64,000 nt of DNA from Burkholderia sp. USMB20. GTDB taxonomy: Bacteria; Pseudomonadota; Gammaproteobacteria; Burkholderiales; Burkholderiaceae. Position numbers and translations under genes: made by a program. Below are positions 8,205-18,134 of the stretch, piece by piece (the first letter of the stretch is position 1; every line of letters begins with the position of its first letter). Where the stretch lies: NCBI RefSeq assembly GCF_000949135.2, contig NZ_JTAN02000012.1:744001-808000 (forward strand). Reading direction: 5' to 3'. The notes beneath the pieces are model-generated. The model ran no database searches. It had not been told where the DNA came from and saw only the letters and a list, made by a program, of their open reading frames with translations.

Positions 8205-11200
8205 ATGTCAGATCCCCGCTTCGTCCATCTTCGCGTTCACTCCGAATTCTCGATTGCCGACGGCATCGTGCGTCTCGACGACATCGTCAAGGCGGCGGCC
8301 GCAGACGGCCAGGGCGCGCTCGCCCTCACCGATCTCGGCAACGCGTTCGGCCTCGTCCGTTTCTACCAGGAAGCCCGCGGCAAGGGCATCAAGCCGATCG
8401 CCGGCTGCGACGTCTGGATCACCAATCCGGACGATCGCGACAAACCGTCGCGCCTGCTGCTGCTGGTGAAGGACAAGACCGGCTACCTGAACCTGTGCGA
8501 GCTGCTGTCGAAGGCATGGCTCACGAACCAGTACCGCGGCCGCGCGGAGCTCGACGCGAGCTGGCTCGACGGCGAGCTGTCGCAAGGGCTGCTCGCGCTG
8601 TCGGGCGCGCAGCAGGGCGACATCGGGCTCGCGTTCGCGGCCGGTAACGAGGAGGCCGCGCGCCGGCACGCCGAGCGCTGGGCGAAAGTGTTCCCGGGCG
8701 GCTTCTACATCGAGCTGCAGCGTTACGGCCAGCCGGGCGCCGAGGCGTACATCCAGCAGGCCGCGACGCTCGCCGCGTCGCTGAAGCTGCCGGTCGTCGC
8801 GACGCATCCGACGCAGTTCATGACCGACGACGATTTCACCGCGCACGAAGCGCGCGTGTGCATCTCGGAAGGCGACATGCTCGCGAATCCGCGGCGCCAG
8901 AAGCGCTTCACGACCGATCAGTACTTCCGCACGCAGGACGAGATGGTCGCGCTGTTCGCCGACCTGCCGTCGGCGGTCGCGAACACGGTCGAGATCGCGA
9001 AGCGCTGCAACCTGAAGCTCGAACTCGGCAAGCCGAAGCTGCCGCTGTTCCCGACGCCGGACGGCATGTCGCTCGACGACTACCTCGTCCAGCTGTCGAA
9101 GGAGGGGCTCGAGAAGCGCCTCGAACAGCTGTATCCGGATGCGGCGGAGCGCGACGCGCAGCGCGACACGTACTACAAGCGGCTCGAATTCGAGTGCGGG
9201 ACCATCACGAAGATGGGCTTCCCGGGCTACTTCCTGATCGTGGCCGACTTCATCAACTGGGCGAAGAACAACGGCGTGCCGGTCGGTCCGGGCCGCGGCT
9301 CGGGTGCCGGTTCGCTGGTCGCGTACGCGCTCGGCATTACCGATCTGGACCCGCTGCGCTACAACCTGCTGTTCGAGCGATTCCTGAATCCGGAACGCGT
9401 GTCGATGCCCGACTTCGACATCGACTTCTGCCAGCACGGCCGCGATCGCGTGATCCAGTACGTGAAGGAAAAATACGGCGCGGATGCCGTGTCGCAGATC
9501 GCCACCTTCGGCACGATGGCCGCGAAGGCGGCCGTGCGCGACATCGGCCGCGTGCTCGATCTCGGCTACATGTTCACCGACGGCGTCGCGAAGCTGATCC
9601 CGTTCAAGCCGGGCAAGCACGTGACCATCGCCGACGCGATGAAGGAAGAGCCGCAGCTGCAGGAGCGCTACGACCACGAGGACGAAGTGCACCAGCTGCT
9701 CGACCTCGCGCAGCGCGTCGAGGGCCTGACGCGTAACGTCGGGATGCACGCGGGCGGCGTGCTGATCGCGCCCGGCAAGCTGACCGACTTCTGCCCGCTG
9801 TACACGCAGGGCGACGACGGCGGCGTCGTCAGCCAGTACGACAAGGACGACGTCGAAGCCGTCGGCCTCGTGAAGTTCGACTTTCTGGGTCTCACGACGC
9901 TGACGATCCTCGACTGGGCCGAGCGCTACATTCGCCGCCTCGATGCGTCGAAGGCCGACTGGTCGCTCGCGCAGGTGCCGCTCGACGATCCGGCGTCGTT
10001 CCAGATCCTGAAGAAGGCCAACACGGTCGCCGTGTTCCAGCTGGAAAGCCGCGGGATGCAGGGCATGCTGAAGGATGCGCAGCCCGACCGCTTCGAGGAC
10101 ATCATCGCGCTCGTGTCGTTGTACCGTCCGGGCCCGATGGACCTGATCCCGAGCTTCTGCGCACGGAAGCACGGCCGCGAGAAGGTCGACTATCCGGATC
10201 CGCGCGTCGAACCCGTCCTGAAAGAGACCTACGGCATCATGGTCTACCAGGAGCAGGTGATGCAGATGGCGCAGATCATCGGCGGCTACTCGCTCGGCGG
10301 CGCCGACCTGCTGCGTCGCGCGATGGGCAAGAAGAAGCCCGAGGAGATGGCCAAGCACCGCGAGATCTTCGCCGAGGGTGCGGCGAAGAACGGCCTGACG
10401 CGCGAGAAGTCCGACGAGATCTTCGACTTGATGGAGAAGTTCGCGGGCTACGGCTTCAACAAGTCGCACGCGGCCGCCTATGCGCTGCTCGCGTATTACA
10501 CCGCGTGGCTGAAGGCGCACCATCCGGCCGAATTCATGGCGGCCAACATGACGCTCGCGATGGACGACACCGACAAGGTGAAGATCCTGTACGACGATTG
10601 CGTCGTGAACAACCTCGCCGTGCTGCCGCCGGACATCAACGCATCGCATTACCGGTTCGAGCCGGTCGCCGAAGCCGACGGCAAGCGCTCGCGCACGATC
10701 CGCTACGGTCTCGGCGCGGTGAAGGGCAGCGGCCAGAACGCGATCGAGGAGATCCTGCGCGCCCGCGACGAAAAGCCGTTCACCGACCTGTTCGACTTCT
10801 GCGAGCGGATCGACCGGCGCGTCGTCAACCGCCGCACGGTCGAGGCGCTGATCCGCGCCGGCGCGTTCGATTCGCTGAACGCGAACCGCGCGCAGCTGAT
10901 TGCGTCGGTGCCGCTCGCGATGGAAGCGGCCGACCAGGCCGAAGCGAACGCGATGCAGGCCGGGCTGTTCGACATGGGCGCCGAGTCGCCGCACGCGCAT
11001 GCGCTCGTCGACGAACCCGCGTGGGACGACAAGCGCCGCCTGCAGGAGGAGAAGGGCGCACTCGGCTTCTACCTGTCCGGCCACCTGTTCGACGCGTATC
11101 GCGACGAAGTGCGCCGGTTCGTGCGGCAGAAGGTCGGCGACCTGAAGGAAGGGCGCGACAAGCTCGTCGCGGGCATCATCGCATCGCTGCGCACGCAGAT

Positions 11201-11735
11201 GACCCAGCGCGGCAAGATGCTGATCGCGCTGCTCGACGACGGCTCGGGCCAGTGCGAGATCACGATCTTCAACGAGCAGTTCGAGGCGAACAAGGCGCTG
11301 TTCAAGGAAGACGAACTGCTGATCGTGCAGGGGCAGGCGCGCAACGATGCGTTCACCGGCGGCATCCGCTTCACGGCCGACACGGTGATGGATCTCGAAC
11401 GCGCGCGCAGCCGCTACGCGCAGGCGGTGCGGCTCACGATGAACGGCAACGCGGATGCGGCGGCGCTGCGCCGCGTGCTCGAGCCGCACGTGTCGAAGGA
11501 CGATTCGGCCGCGCCCGCGGTCGAGGTACCCGCGCCGCGCGGCGGCGGGCGCGACGGCGGCCGTCGCCCGCAGGCGCCGCTGCCGAACGGGCTCGCGGTC
11601 CAGGTTCACTACAGCAACGCGCGCGCGCAAGGGGAAATGCGTCTCGGTGACGCGTGGCGCGTGAAGCCGAGCGACACACTGCTCGCGGAATTGCGCGCGA
11701 CGTTCGACGGCAGCATCGTCGAAATCACGTACTGA
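8205..11735 (+). CDS. dnaE: DNA polymerase III subunit alpha
   Basis: The 1176-residue catalytic subunit of the replicative polymerase. The N-terminal PHP domain begins [15 protein letters not shown]. The polymerase core has [20 protein letters not shown] and the catalytic aspartates in PDFDIDF (about 402-408). Then come the [19 protein letters not shown] helix-hairpin region and, near 980-1060, the OB-fold. Length and order match proteobacterial DnaE1. The ATG at 8205 ([15 protein letters not shown]) is the only plausible start, although the frame is open far upstream. No ribosome site is visible. A strong terminator follows the gene. Confidence 0.98.
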   Translation: MSDPRFVHLRVHSEFSIADGIVRLDDIVKAAAADGQGALALTDLGNAFGLVRFYQEARGKGIKPIAGCDVWITNPDDRDKPSRLLLLVKDKTGYLNLCELLSKAWLTNQYRGRAELDASWLDGELSQGLLALSGAQQGDIGLAFAAGNEEAARRHAERWAKVFPGGFYIELQRYGQPGAEAYIQQAATLAASLKLPVVATHPTQFMTDDDFTAHEARVCISEGDMLANPRRQKRFTTDQYFRTQDEMVALFADLPSAVANTVEIAKRCNLKLELGKPKLPLFPTPDGMSLDDYLVQLSKEGLEKRLEQLYPDAAERDAQRDTYYKRLEFECGTITKMGFPGYFLIVADFINWAKNNGVPVGPGRGSGAGSLVAYALGITDLDPLRYNLLFERFLNPERVSMPDFDIDFCQHGRDRVIQYVKEKYGADAVSQIATFGTMAAKAAVRDIGRVLDLGYMFTDGVAKLIPFKPGKHVTIADAMKEEPQLQERYDHEDEVHQLLDLAQRVEGLTRNVGMHAGGVLIAPGKLTDFCPLYTQGDDGGVVSQYDKDDVEAVGLVKFDFLGLTTLTILDWAERYIRRLDASKADWSLAQVPLDDPASFQILKKANTVAVFQLESRGMQGMLKDAQPDRFEDIIALVSLYRPGPMDLIPSFCARKHGREKVDYPDPRVEPVLKETYGIMVYQEQVMQMAQIIGGYSLGGADLLRRAMGKKKPEEMAKHREIFAEGAAKNGLTREKSDEIFDLMEKFAGYGFNKSHAAAYALLAYYTAWLKAHHPAEFMAANMTLAMDDTDKVKILYDDCVVNNLAVLPPDINASHYRFEPVAEADGKRSRTIRYGLGAVKGSGQNAIEEILRARDEKPFTDLFDFCERIDRRVVNRRTVEALIRAGAFDSLNANRAQLIASVPLAMEAADQAEANAMQAGLFDMGAESPHAHALVDEPAWDDKRRLQEEKGALGFYLSGHLFDAYRDEVRRFVRQKVGDLKEGRDKLVAGIIASLRTQMTQRGKMLIALLDDGSGQCEITIFNEQFEANKALFKEDELLIVQGQARNDAFTGGIRFTADTVMDLERARSRYAQAVRLTMNGNADAAALRRVLEPHVSKDDSAAPAVEVPAPRGGGRDGGRRPQAPLPNGLAVQVHYSNARAQGEMRLGDAWRVKPSDTLLAELRATFDGSIVEITY

Positions 11736-11764
11736 CGGTCCCCGCCGGACGGTCGGTGCTTGCG

Positions 11765-11806
11765 CGGCCCGTCGCATCGCCATCGTGCGGTGCGGCGGGC
11801 CGTTTT
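11765..11806 (+). terminator. Rho-independent terminator of dnaE
   Basis: A 16-bp stem with two G-T pairs (11765-11780 / 11787-11802) and loop CATCGT is followed by TTTT. It separates dnaE from the glycosyltransferase genes. Confidence 0.85.
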
Positions 11807-11821
11807 CATGTCGGCGGATGC

Positions 11822-11850
11822 TTGGGGCCGTCATCCGGACGCTATACAAT
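11822..11850 (+). promoter_or_regulatory. Candidate promoter for the family-9 glycosyltransferase genes
   Basis: TTGGGG (11822-11827), a 17-base spacer and TACAAT (11845-11850). The -35 matches only in its first three bases. It would give a leader of about 200 bases before the ATG at 12057. Apart from this and the dnaE terminator I see nothing in 11736-12056. Confidence 0.4.
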
Positions 11851-12056
11851 CCGTCGCGCGACGCCGATACGGCGCCGGTTGCGGTCTGTCCGCCGGCCGG
11901 CGGCGACATCGCGCGCGAATCAGACGGGGACGGTTCCGCGCGGCACGCGATGCGTCGCGGTGCCGCGAGCGACCACGCGACGAAGCCGGCACGGTAAAGA
12001 ACGCCAGGATGCCGGCTGGTGCGCGACGATAAAAAATCGACAGCATCACAACAACG

Positions 12057-13160
12057 ATGGCCAACGGGAAACCGACGGGGCGGATCCTCGTGATCCGGAT
12101 TGATTTTCTGGGCGACATGCTGTGCACGACCGCTTTTCTCGGCGCGCTGAAACAGCGCTGGCCGGGCAAGGAGCTGCACGTGGTCGCGAACCGCTACAAC
12201 GCGGCCGCGCTGGCCGGCAACCCGGACGTGCACACGGTCCATACCTACGTGTACAGCCGTCAGTGCGAGCGCAACGACCGCCCTGGACGGATGCGCGCGT
12301 TCTTCGACCGGCTGCGGCTCGTGCGCCGGCTGCGCCGCCTGCGGTTCGACCTCGTGGTCGTGCCGAACGGCGGCATGCATCGCAGCAGCATCCGGTTCGC
12401 GCGGCAGCTCGGCGTGAAGGATTGCCGCTGGCACGATGCCGATTCCGAATTCGACGACCGCAAGCCCGACCATGTCGCGTCGCGGCCGATTTGCCATGAA
12501 GCGCTGTCGGGATTCCGGCTCGTGCCCGAACTCGGCCGCACCGATCTCGACGGTCTCGCGTTGTCCGTGCACCCGGACCGCGCGCTGCAGGACACGTGGT
12601 ATCGGCTGCTCGGGCCGCGCACGAAACCGCGCGTCGGGCTGTTCGTGTCGAACAAGGCGGCCGAGCGGCGCTGGCCGGCCGATCGATGGCGCGACCTCGG
12701 CCGGCGGCTCGCACCGTTCGCCGACGTGATCGTGTTCCGCGATTCCGCCGTGTCGGCCGAGGCCGGCGCCGACCGCGATGCGTGGCGGGACGTCAACGCC
12801 CGGCATGTCGCGCCGTCGTCGGTCGTCGAACTGGTGGCCGCCGCGAGCCTGCTCGACGCGATCGTGTCGGCCGACAGCGCCCCCGTGCATCTCGCGTCGG
12901 CGCTCGGCGTGCCGGTCGCCGCGCTGTTCGAGGACCGCCCCGAGAAATACCGGCGCTGGCATCCGCTCGGCGTGCCGCACATGATCCTGCGGGCCGGCGC
13001 GACGGTCGACGCGATCGGCGTCGACGCGCTCGAGCGCGCGGTGCTTCATCTGTTGACGCAGGCCGGACAGCTCGACGACGCGATGGGGGGGGCGATGCCG
13101 CTCCCGGCCGCGACGCTCGCGGCACCCGCGGCACCCGCGGTCGGCGCGATCGTTTCGTAG
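12057..13160 (+). CDS. Family-9 glycosyltransferase (heptosyltransferase-like)
   Basis: The 367-residue cytoplasmic GT-B enzyme starts RILVIRIDFLGDMLCTTAFL, the typical N-terminal strand and glycine loop of ADP-heptose:LPS heptosyltransferases. It has FVSNKAAERRWPADRWRDL before the nucleotide-sugar domain and SADSAPVHLASALGVPVAALF near 275, the conserved donor-binding segment. The usual D-T-G is S-A-D-S-A-P-V-H here. I infer a transferase adding heptose or a related sugar to the LPS core, with unknown specificity. The position next to a second GT9, O-antigen ligase and msbA supports an LPS role. The C-terminal end is Ala/Pro-rich and of low complexity. Confidence 0.85.
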   Translation: MANGKPTGRILVIRIDFLGDMLCTTAFLGALKQRWPGKELHVVANRYNAAALAGNPDVHTVHTYVYSRQCERNDRPGRMRAFFDRLRLVRRLRRLRFDLVVVPNGGMHRSSIRFARQLGVKDCRWHDADSEFDDRKPDHVASRPICHEALSGFRLVPELGRTDLDGLALSVHPDRALQDTWYRLLGPRTKPRVGLFVSNKAAERRWPADRWRDLGRRLAPFADVIVFRDSAVSAEAGADRDAWRDVNARHVAPSSVVELVAAASLLDAIVSADSAPVHLASALGVPVAALFEDRPEKYRRWHPLGVPHMILRAGATVDAIGVDALERAVLHLLTQAGQLDDAMGGAMPLPAATLAAPAAPAVGAIVS

Positions 13161-13307
13161 CCCCCGGAAGGCCGGCGGCGCCTGCATTGCCGGCACCGCC
13201 ATCGGACGCGCAAACGGGGCCACGCGGCGCGGCGGCGGCAGGCCCCGCCGTGCGTCGTTGCCTGCCGTGTTGCCAACCGCCGGCCACCGGCGACCGGCCG
13301 CCGCCCA

Positions 13308-13328
13308 CCGCCAACCGCCAACCGCCAA
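13308..13328. repeat. Three tandem copies of the heptamer CCGCCAA
   Basis: Perfect copies lie at 13308-13314, 13315-13321 and 13322-13328, inside a Pro/Ala-coding low-complexity stretch between the two family-9 glycosyltransferase genes. The unit length is not a multiple of three. Confidence 0.9.
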
Positions 13329-13428
13329 CCGCGGCACTTCGCCGACGCCCGCACCCGACGCCACGCCACCGGCCGCAAAATCCTGTACATTGCGAGCCTT
13401 GTCCAGCCAGCTAGACGGAACGATCGCC

Positions 13429-14607
13429 GTGGCCCTGTTTTCTTCCGCCCGCCCGCCCCGAACCATCCTCGTCGCAGCCCCGCGCCGTATCGGCGACGTG
13501 CTGCTGACGACGCCGCTCGTGCGTTCGCTGAAGGCGCGCTGGCCCGATGCGCAGATCGACATGCTGGTGTTTCGCGGCACCGAGGGTGTGCTGGAGCACA
13601 ACCCCGACGTGCGGCGCGTGATCGTCGTCGCGCAGCGCGCGGGGTTCCGCGAGCGGCTGCGCGATGCGCTGTCGATGTGGCGCCGCTACGATCTCGCATG
13701 CGCGGCACTGAGCTCCGACCGGCCGCGCTTCTACAGCTGGTTCGCCGGCCGCAAGCGCGTCGGTCTCGTCGATCCGAACCGCGTCACGTGGCTGACTCGA
13801 ATGATGCTGAACGGCATCGCAATCAATCATCACGAGTCCGCGCATACGGTCGTCAGCACGCTCGCACTCGCGCCGGTGATCGGCATCGAGCCGGTATCCG
13901 AGGTGGTCGCGCCGGGCATCGGCGACGATCCCGCGCGGCGCGCGCGTTTCGACGCGTGGCTCGCCGAATCGCCGGCGATCCGCGACGGCAAGCCGCTCGT
14001 CGTGCTGCATCCGTATCCGATGTTCCGCTACAAGCAATGGCGGCTCGAGGGCTGGGTCGAGATGATCGAATGGCTGCGCGCGCAGGGGTTTGCGATCGCG
14101 CTGTCGGGTGGCCCGGCCGATCGCGAGCGCGAGTACGCGGAGCAGGTCGCGGCCGAGGCGGGCGGCGACGTGCTGAACCTGGTCGGCCGCCTCACGTTCG
14201 GCGAAAGCGCGGAGCTGGTGCGGCGCGCGCGGCTGTTCATCGGGCCCGATACGGGCGCGACGCACGTTGCGGCCGCGACGGGCACCGACACGATCGCGCT
14301 GTTCGGTCCGTCCGATCCGGTGCGCTGGGGGCCGTGGCCGCAGCACTGGCCGGCGACCGAGAACCCGTGGGCGCTGCGCGGCTCCGCGCGGCACGGCAAC
14401 GTATGGCTGCTGCAGGGCGAGGGCGATTGCGTGCCGTGCCGGCACGAAGGCTGCGAGCGCCATGTCGACAGCCACAGCGACTGTCTCGTCAATCTCGGCA
14501 CGCAGCGCGTGAAGGCGGCGGCCGCCGAGATGCTCGGACTGAATCCGCCAGGCGCCGCCGGCGCGGTCGTCGACACGTCGCGACTGCATCGCGCGCGCCC
14601 GGACTGA
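13429..14607 (+). CDS. Family-9 glycosyltransferase (LPS core heptosyltransferase-like)
   Basis: This 392-residue GT-B enzyme begins TILVAAPRRIGDVLLTTPLV, the heptosyltransferase N-terminus, and has VVLHPYPMFRYKQWRLEGW and FIGPDTGATHVAAATGT near residue 275, the canonical D-T-G-x-x-H donor site. A cluster of Cys and His (DCVPCRHEGCERH) follows around 325, as in many GT9 proteins. I chose the GTG at 13429 because it has GACGGAAC upstream and the homology starts just after. The same frame is open back to 13258 through Pro-rich sequence containing three CCGCCAA heptamers, so an upstream start is possible. It likely builds the LPS inner or outer core. Confidence 0.85.
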   Translation: MALFSSARPPRTILVAAPRRIGDVLLTTPLVRSLKARWPDAQIDMLVFRGTEGVLEHNPDVRRVIVVAQRAGFRERLRDALSMWRRYDLACAALSSDRPRFYSWFAGRKRVGLVDPNRVTWLTRMMLNGIAINHHESAHTVVSTLALAPVIGIEPVSEVVAPGIGDDPARRARFDAWLAESPAIRDGKPLVVLHPYPMFRYKQWRLEGWVEMIEWLRAQGFAIALSGGPADREREYAEQVAAEAGGDVLNLVGRLTFGESAELVRRARLFIGPDTGATHVAAATGTDTIALFGPSDPVRWGPWPQHWPATENPWALRGSARHGNVWLLQGEGDCVPCRHEGCERHVDSHSDCLVNLGTQRVKAAAAEMLGLNPPGAAGAVVDTSRLHRARPD

Positions 14608-14786
14608 CGCGCGAAAGCGGTACGTTTCCTGAGTCGAAAAGCGGGGAGTGGCGACGCGTCGGCGCCGAGCGGCCGTGCTTCCGACAAGCGGCACGCATGC
14701 GCCGCCATTGAAGTCGTGGAAGCCGTAGAAGCCGAACCGGCGGCAGGCAGCAACGCACGCTGCCCGCCAGCCCGGCACATGATGCG

Positions 14787-16067
14787 TTACGCGCTGCGCC
14801 GGATCGCCGACGTTTCGCGCGGCAGTGCTTCCGTGCGCGCGCCGCAGCCGAGCAGGATCCCGGCGAGCAGCACCAGCAGGTGACCTTCGGCGAAATCGAG
14901 CAGCAGCGAATTCGCGAGGCTGCCGATCGCGAAGATCGCGAGCCACGCGAGCAGCACATGCCGCGAGCGCGGGTCGAGCGCGCGGCTGCCGCGCGCGATC
15001 TGCACGATCAGGTTCAGGAACAGCAATACGCCGAGCGTGCCGAGCTGCACGGCCATCAGCAGGTATTCGTTATGCGGATTCGACGTGAGCTGGCCTTCGG
15101 CAGCCGTCTTGCCGGCCGTGAGCTTCTCGAACTCGAACTCGAGGCCGCCGGCGCCGTAGCCGATCAGCGGGCGCTGGCGATACAGTTCGAGCCCCTTCTT
15201 GTACCACTCGAGCCGCAGCCCGGTCGACGTGACCGCATCGCTCTGCCGATACTGCTGCACTTCCGACACGACCTTCACGAGCCGGCCGTTGTGCACCGTG
15301 CACGCGGCGACGACGAGCGCGACGCCGGCCAGCACCAGCGCCCCGGCGGCGAGCCCCGCGCGCAGCGCCGACTGGCGGCGCAGCAGCAGCACGAAGCGCA
15401 CCGCGACGACAAGGATCAGCAGCAGCGCGATGACCTGCCCGGTGCGTCCCTGCAGCATCACGAACACGTTGACCAGCGACCATGCGGCCACGGCGGCATA
15501 CGCGGCACGCGACAGCGCGGTGCGGGCCGACAGCGCGAGGTCGGCCGCCTGGTAGAACAGCAGTGCGCCGAACATGCCGGCCGCGATGTGGTTCTTGAAC
15601 ACCCAGGCGCGCGACAGCGGCAGTTCGCTCGAATGCGCGGGCCCGATCGCGGTCAGCCCGAGATAGTTGGTGGTCGACAGCAGCAGGATCACGCACAGCG
15701 TGCCGAACCAGGCGCGCCGCACGATCGGCGCCCAGTTCGAATGGCGGAAGGCCAGCACGGCAAACGGCAGCAGCAACAGCTTGTCGTACTTGGCGACCCA
15801 GTTCCACGCCTTCGGGTGCGGCGCGACCGTATAGGTGACGCTCGCGGCCAGTGCCGCGAGGATCAGGAGCGCCGCGAGCGATGCCGGTTCGGTGACGAAC
15901 GTGCGCAGGTCGCGCCAGAATTCGGGGGAGATGACGAGCGCGGCCGCGAACAGCCCGCAGAACACGTTGGTCAGCGCGGTCGAGACCGGCACCATGCAGA
16001 GCGCGACGACGGCGAAGGCGCGGGCGGCGGTCAGGCGCCGCGAGGCGGGAGCGGAAAACGAAAGCAT
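14787..16067 (-). CDS. waaL: O-antigen ligase (WaaL/RfaL family)
   Basis: The 426-residue polytopic inner-membrane protein has about ten to twelve hydrophobic segments and, between about 280 and 345, a large hydrophilic loop containing RLEWYKKGLELYRQRPLIGY and a conserved His in SNPHNEYLLMAVQLG. This is the Wzy_C-type signature of ligases that move O-antigen from undecaprenyl phosphate onto lipid A-core. I chose ATG 16067, which has CAGG six bases upstream; an in-frame ATG at 16097 would add ten residues. It is the last gene of a leftward group behind two glycosyltransferases, and it faces the two GT9 genes. Confidence 0.88.
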   Translation of the reverse strand: MLSFSAPASRRLTAARAFAVVALCMVPVSTALTNVFCGLFAAALVISPEFWRDLRTFVTEPASLAALLILAALAASVTYTVAPHPKAWNWVAKYDKLLLLPFAVLAFRHSNWAPIVRRAWFGTLCVILLLSTTNYLGLTAIGPAHSSELPLSRAWVFKNHIAAGMFGALLFYQAADLALSARTALSRAAYAAVAAWSLVNVFVMLQGRTGQVIALLLILVVAVRFVLLLRRQSALRAGLAAGALVLAGVALVVAACTVHNGRLVKVVSEVQQYRQSDAVTSTGLRLEWYKKGLELYRQRPLIGYGAGGLEFEFEKLTAGKTAAEGQLTSNPHNEYLLMAVQLGTLGVLLFLNLIVQIARGSRALDPRSRHVLLAWLAIFAIGSLANSLLLDFAEGHLLVLLAGILLGCGARTEALPRETSAIRRSA

Positions 16068-16201
16068 CGGAACCTGTCGAATGGACGAATGCGGCATGCG
16101 GGCACCGTGCTGCGCGCCGCGCGTCCCGGCGGCACCGCGCGGGACGAAGCGCGCAGTATACGCGAAGCCGCGGGCGTTTCCGTGCCGTTTCCGGGGTCGG
16201 G

Positions 16202-17044
16202 TCAGCTGAACGCGCGCTTGATCCGCGAGCGCAGCAGCGCACGCTTCAGGCGCCCTTCGACGGCCGGCGTGTCGAGCGCGACGCGCGCGCCGGCCGGCTC
16301 GCCGCGATGCAGGTAATAGCGGTCGAACGTGGCCTGCGTCATGCCCCATTTGTTGAGGAACTGGCGGCGGCCGTCGTTCTTGACGATCTTGCCGGTGCTC
16401 TTCTGCTGGAAGTGATAGACGAGGCTGTCGCCGACGCCGAGGAAGATCCGGCAGCCGGCGTCCCAGAATTTCATCGAGAAGTCGTTGTCGCTGCTCATCC
16501 CCGGCGACAGTTCGCTGCTGTAGCCGCCGATGCGGTTCCACCAGTCGCGGTGCACGAGCGTCGGCGGCCAGGTCGAGCCGAGCCAGTCCGCGCGCGCGAG
16601 CCGCGGCGTGGCCGCGACGAGGCCGGCCGCGTCGAACTGTTCGGCGTCACGGCCGAAGTTGCTGACGACGACGCACGGGTTGCGCGTGTCGACCGGCTCG
16701 ACCATCGTGCCGGACAGCATGAACAGGTCGGTCGGCATCTGCTCGATGCGCCGCACGAGCGCCGCGTCCCAGCCCGGGCAGCAGTACATGTCGTCGTTCA
16801 TGTAGACGACGTAGTCGCGCGTCGCGCGGGCGGCGGCCAGGTTCACTGCATGGCAGATGCCGATGTTGGCCGGCGACGCGGTGTGCTCGATGCCTTCGCT
16901 GCGCACCCAGTCGAGCGTGCCGTCCGCGCCGTCGTTCACGTGCACGATGATCTGGTGGTCGTACGCCGAATGACGGCGCAGGCTGTCGACGACGAGCTTG
17001 AGGTACGGCAGGTTGTTCCAGGTCGGGATGATGATGGAGAACAT
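16202..17044 (-). CDS. Family-2 glycosyltransferase
   Basis: The 280-residue GT-A protein starts FSIIIPTWNNLPYLKLVVDS and has the metal/nucleotide region VYMNDDMYCC near 90 (DDM in the DxD position) and later SDNDFSMKFWDAGCRIF. It most resembles LPS or exopolysaccharide transferases acting on nucleotide sugars at the cytoplasmic face. The acceptor cannot be told from sequence. The start at 17044 is where homology begins; the frame is open upstream to 17152 but that part is unlikely coding. It sits between a WaaE-like gene and waaL, all leftward, so an LPS-core role is inferred. Confidence 0.85.
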   Translation of the reverse strand: MFSIIIPTWNNLPYLKLVVDSLRRHSAYDHQIIVHVNDGADGTLDWVRSEGIEHTASPANIGICHAVNLAAARATRDYVVYMNDDMYCCPGWDAALVRRIEQMPTDLFMLSGTMVEPVDTRNPCVVVSNFGRDAEQFDAAGLVAATPRLARADWLGSTWPPTLVHRDWWNRIGGYSSELSPGMSSDNDFSMKFWDAGCRIFLGVGDSLVYHFQQKSTGKIVKNDGRRQFLNKWGMTQATFDRYYLHRGEPAGARVALDTPAVEGRLKRALLRSRIKRAFS

Positions 17045-17188
17045 GGCGGTCGGATTCGGTGGTCGTCGTATCGGCGGCGCGCAGCGCTGCGCCGTGCTCG
17101 GACGCGCATGGCGCGCGGGCAGCCCGGCATTGTAACGCCGGGCCGGCCGCATGCCGGCGGCCTCAGGGTGGCGGCAGGGCGGGCGCGC

Positions 17189-17941
17189 TCAGCGGGCCGC
17201 TTCGTGGCCGAGCTTCAGGAACCGGTAGTAGACGGTTTCCGCGTTGAACACGGCGATCATGAAGCCCGCGCGGCCGTCGAGAAACCCGCGCCGCAGCACG
17301 TAGGTCCGCACGAACGCCCATGCGGCGCGCGCGAGCGCCTTGCCGAAGCCGCCGCGCTGGCCGGCCGCGCGGCGCTGGCGCGCGCCGGCCGTCGAATACG
17401 CATCGAGCTTGCGCACGACGGTTTCGAAATCCTCGTATGAATAGTGCATCAGCTTGCCCGGCAGCCGCTGCGCGGGCGTGTCGAAGACGAGCCGTTCGTG
17501 CACCAGGTCGTCGGAGAAGCGGGCGGTGCCGCGCCGGAACAGGCGCGGCACCCAGTCCGGATACCAGCCGCTATGGCGGATCCACTGGCCGCAGAAGCTC
17601 GACAGCCGGTCGAGCGCGTAGACCTGCGCGGCCGGCGTGCGGATGGCCGCGCGGATCGACTGTGCGAGTTCCGGGCTGACGACCTCGTCGGTGTCGAGCG
17701 ACAGGATCCAGTCGGTGTCGAGCGCGTCGAGCGCGCGGTTCTTCTGCGGGCCGAAGCCCGGCCAGTCGCGCTCGACGATCACGCGGGCGCCGTGCGCGCG
17801 GGCGATCTCGACCGTATCGTCGGTGCTGCCGCCGTCGATCACGACGACGTCGTCGGCGAAGGTCAGCGCGTCGAGGCACTGCGCGAGCCGCGCGGCCGCG
17901 TTGAGGGCGATGAGGGCGACGCCGAGGGTGGGTTCTGCCAT
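17189..17941 (-). CDS. Family-2 glycosyltransferase of WaaE/KdtX type
   Basis: The 250-residue protein has LGVALIALNAAARLAQCLDAL at the N-terminus, VVIDGGSTDDTVEIA (35-49), the DxD-containing WILSLDTDEVVSPEL near 80 and, in the C-terminal half, DDLVHERLVF and MHYSYEDF. These are typical of WaaE/KdtX-like beta-1,4-glucosyltransferases that act on the LPS inner core. It is first of a leftward group of three (this gene, the second GT2, waaL). The intergenic distances (144 and 134 bases) leave room for separate promoters. Confidence 0.85.
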   Translation of the reverse strand: MAEPTLGVALIALNAAARLAQCLDALTFADDVVVIDGGSTDDTVEIARAHGARVIVERDWPGFGPQKNRALDALDTDWILSLDTDEVVSPELAQSIRAAIRTPAAQVYALDRLSSFCGQWIRHSGWYPDWVPRLFRRGTARFSDDLVHERLVFDTPAQRLPGKLMHYSYEDFETVVRKLDAYSTAGARQRRAAGQRGGFGKALARAAWAFVRTYVLRRGFLDGRAGFMIAVFNAETVYYRFLKLGHEAAR

Positions 17942-18041
17942 GAAATCGTCGAAAAGGCGGAGAAAACGGTGAGCGGCAGTATACCCGCGCTCAGGCAGCC
18001 GGCCGCTTCGGCGACGGCCATGCCGGCGGGGGCGGTCCAGC

Positions 18042-18047
18042 TATAAT
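18042..18047 (+). promoter_or_regulatory. Candidate -10 box of msbA
   Basis: TATAAT, a perfect hexamer, about 90 bases before the msbA start. No good -35 is visible at 16-18 bases upstream. Confidence 0.5.
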
Positions 18048-18134
18048 GTTGGGCCTTTTTCGGCACCCGCCGGACGGGGCGAATTCCGGGCAGTCACGCC
18101 CCGGGCGCCGCGTCGCGGCTCAAGAAGGATTGCC

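Noticed and set aside
13308-13328. CRISPR-like repeats
   Set aside because: The repeats are seven bases long and directly adjacent, without spacers.
8208-13601. A 1797-codon minus-strand open frame across dnaE and the first glycosyltransferase
   Set aside because: Same reason: it mirrors dnaE codon bias, has no recognisable domain and crosses a terminator and promoter of the other strand.
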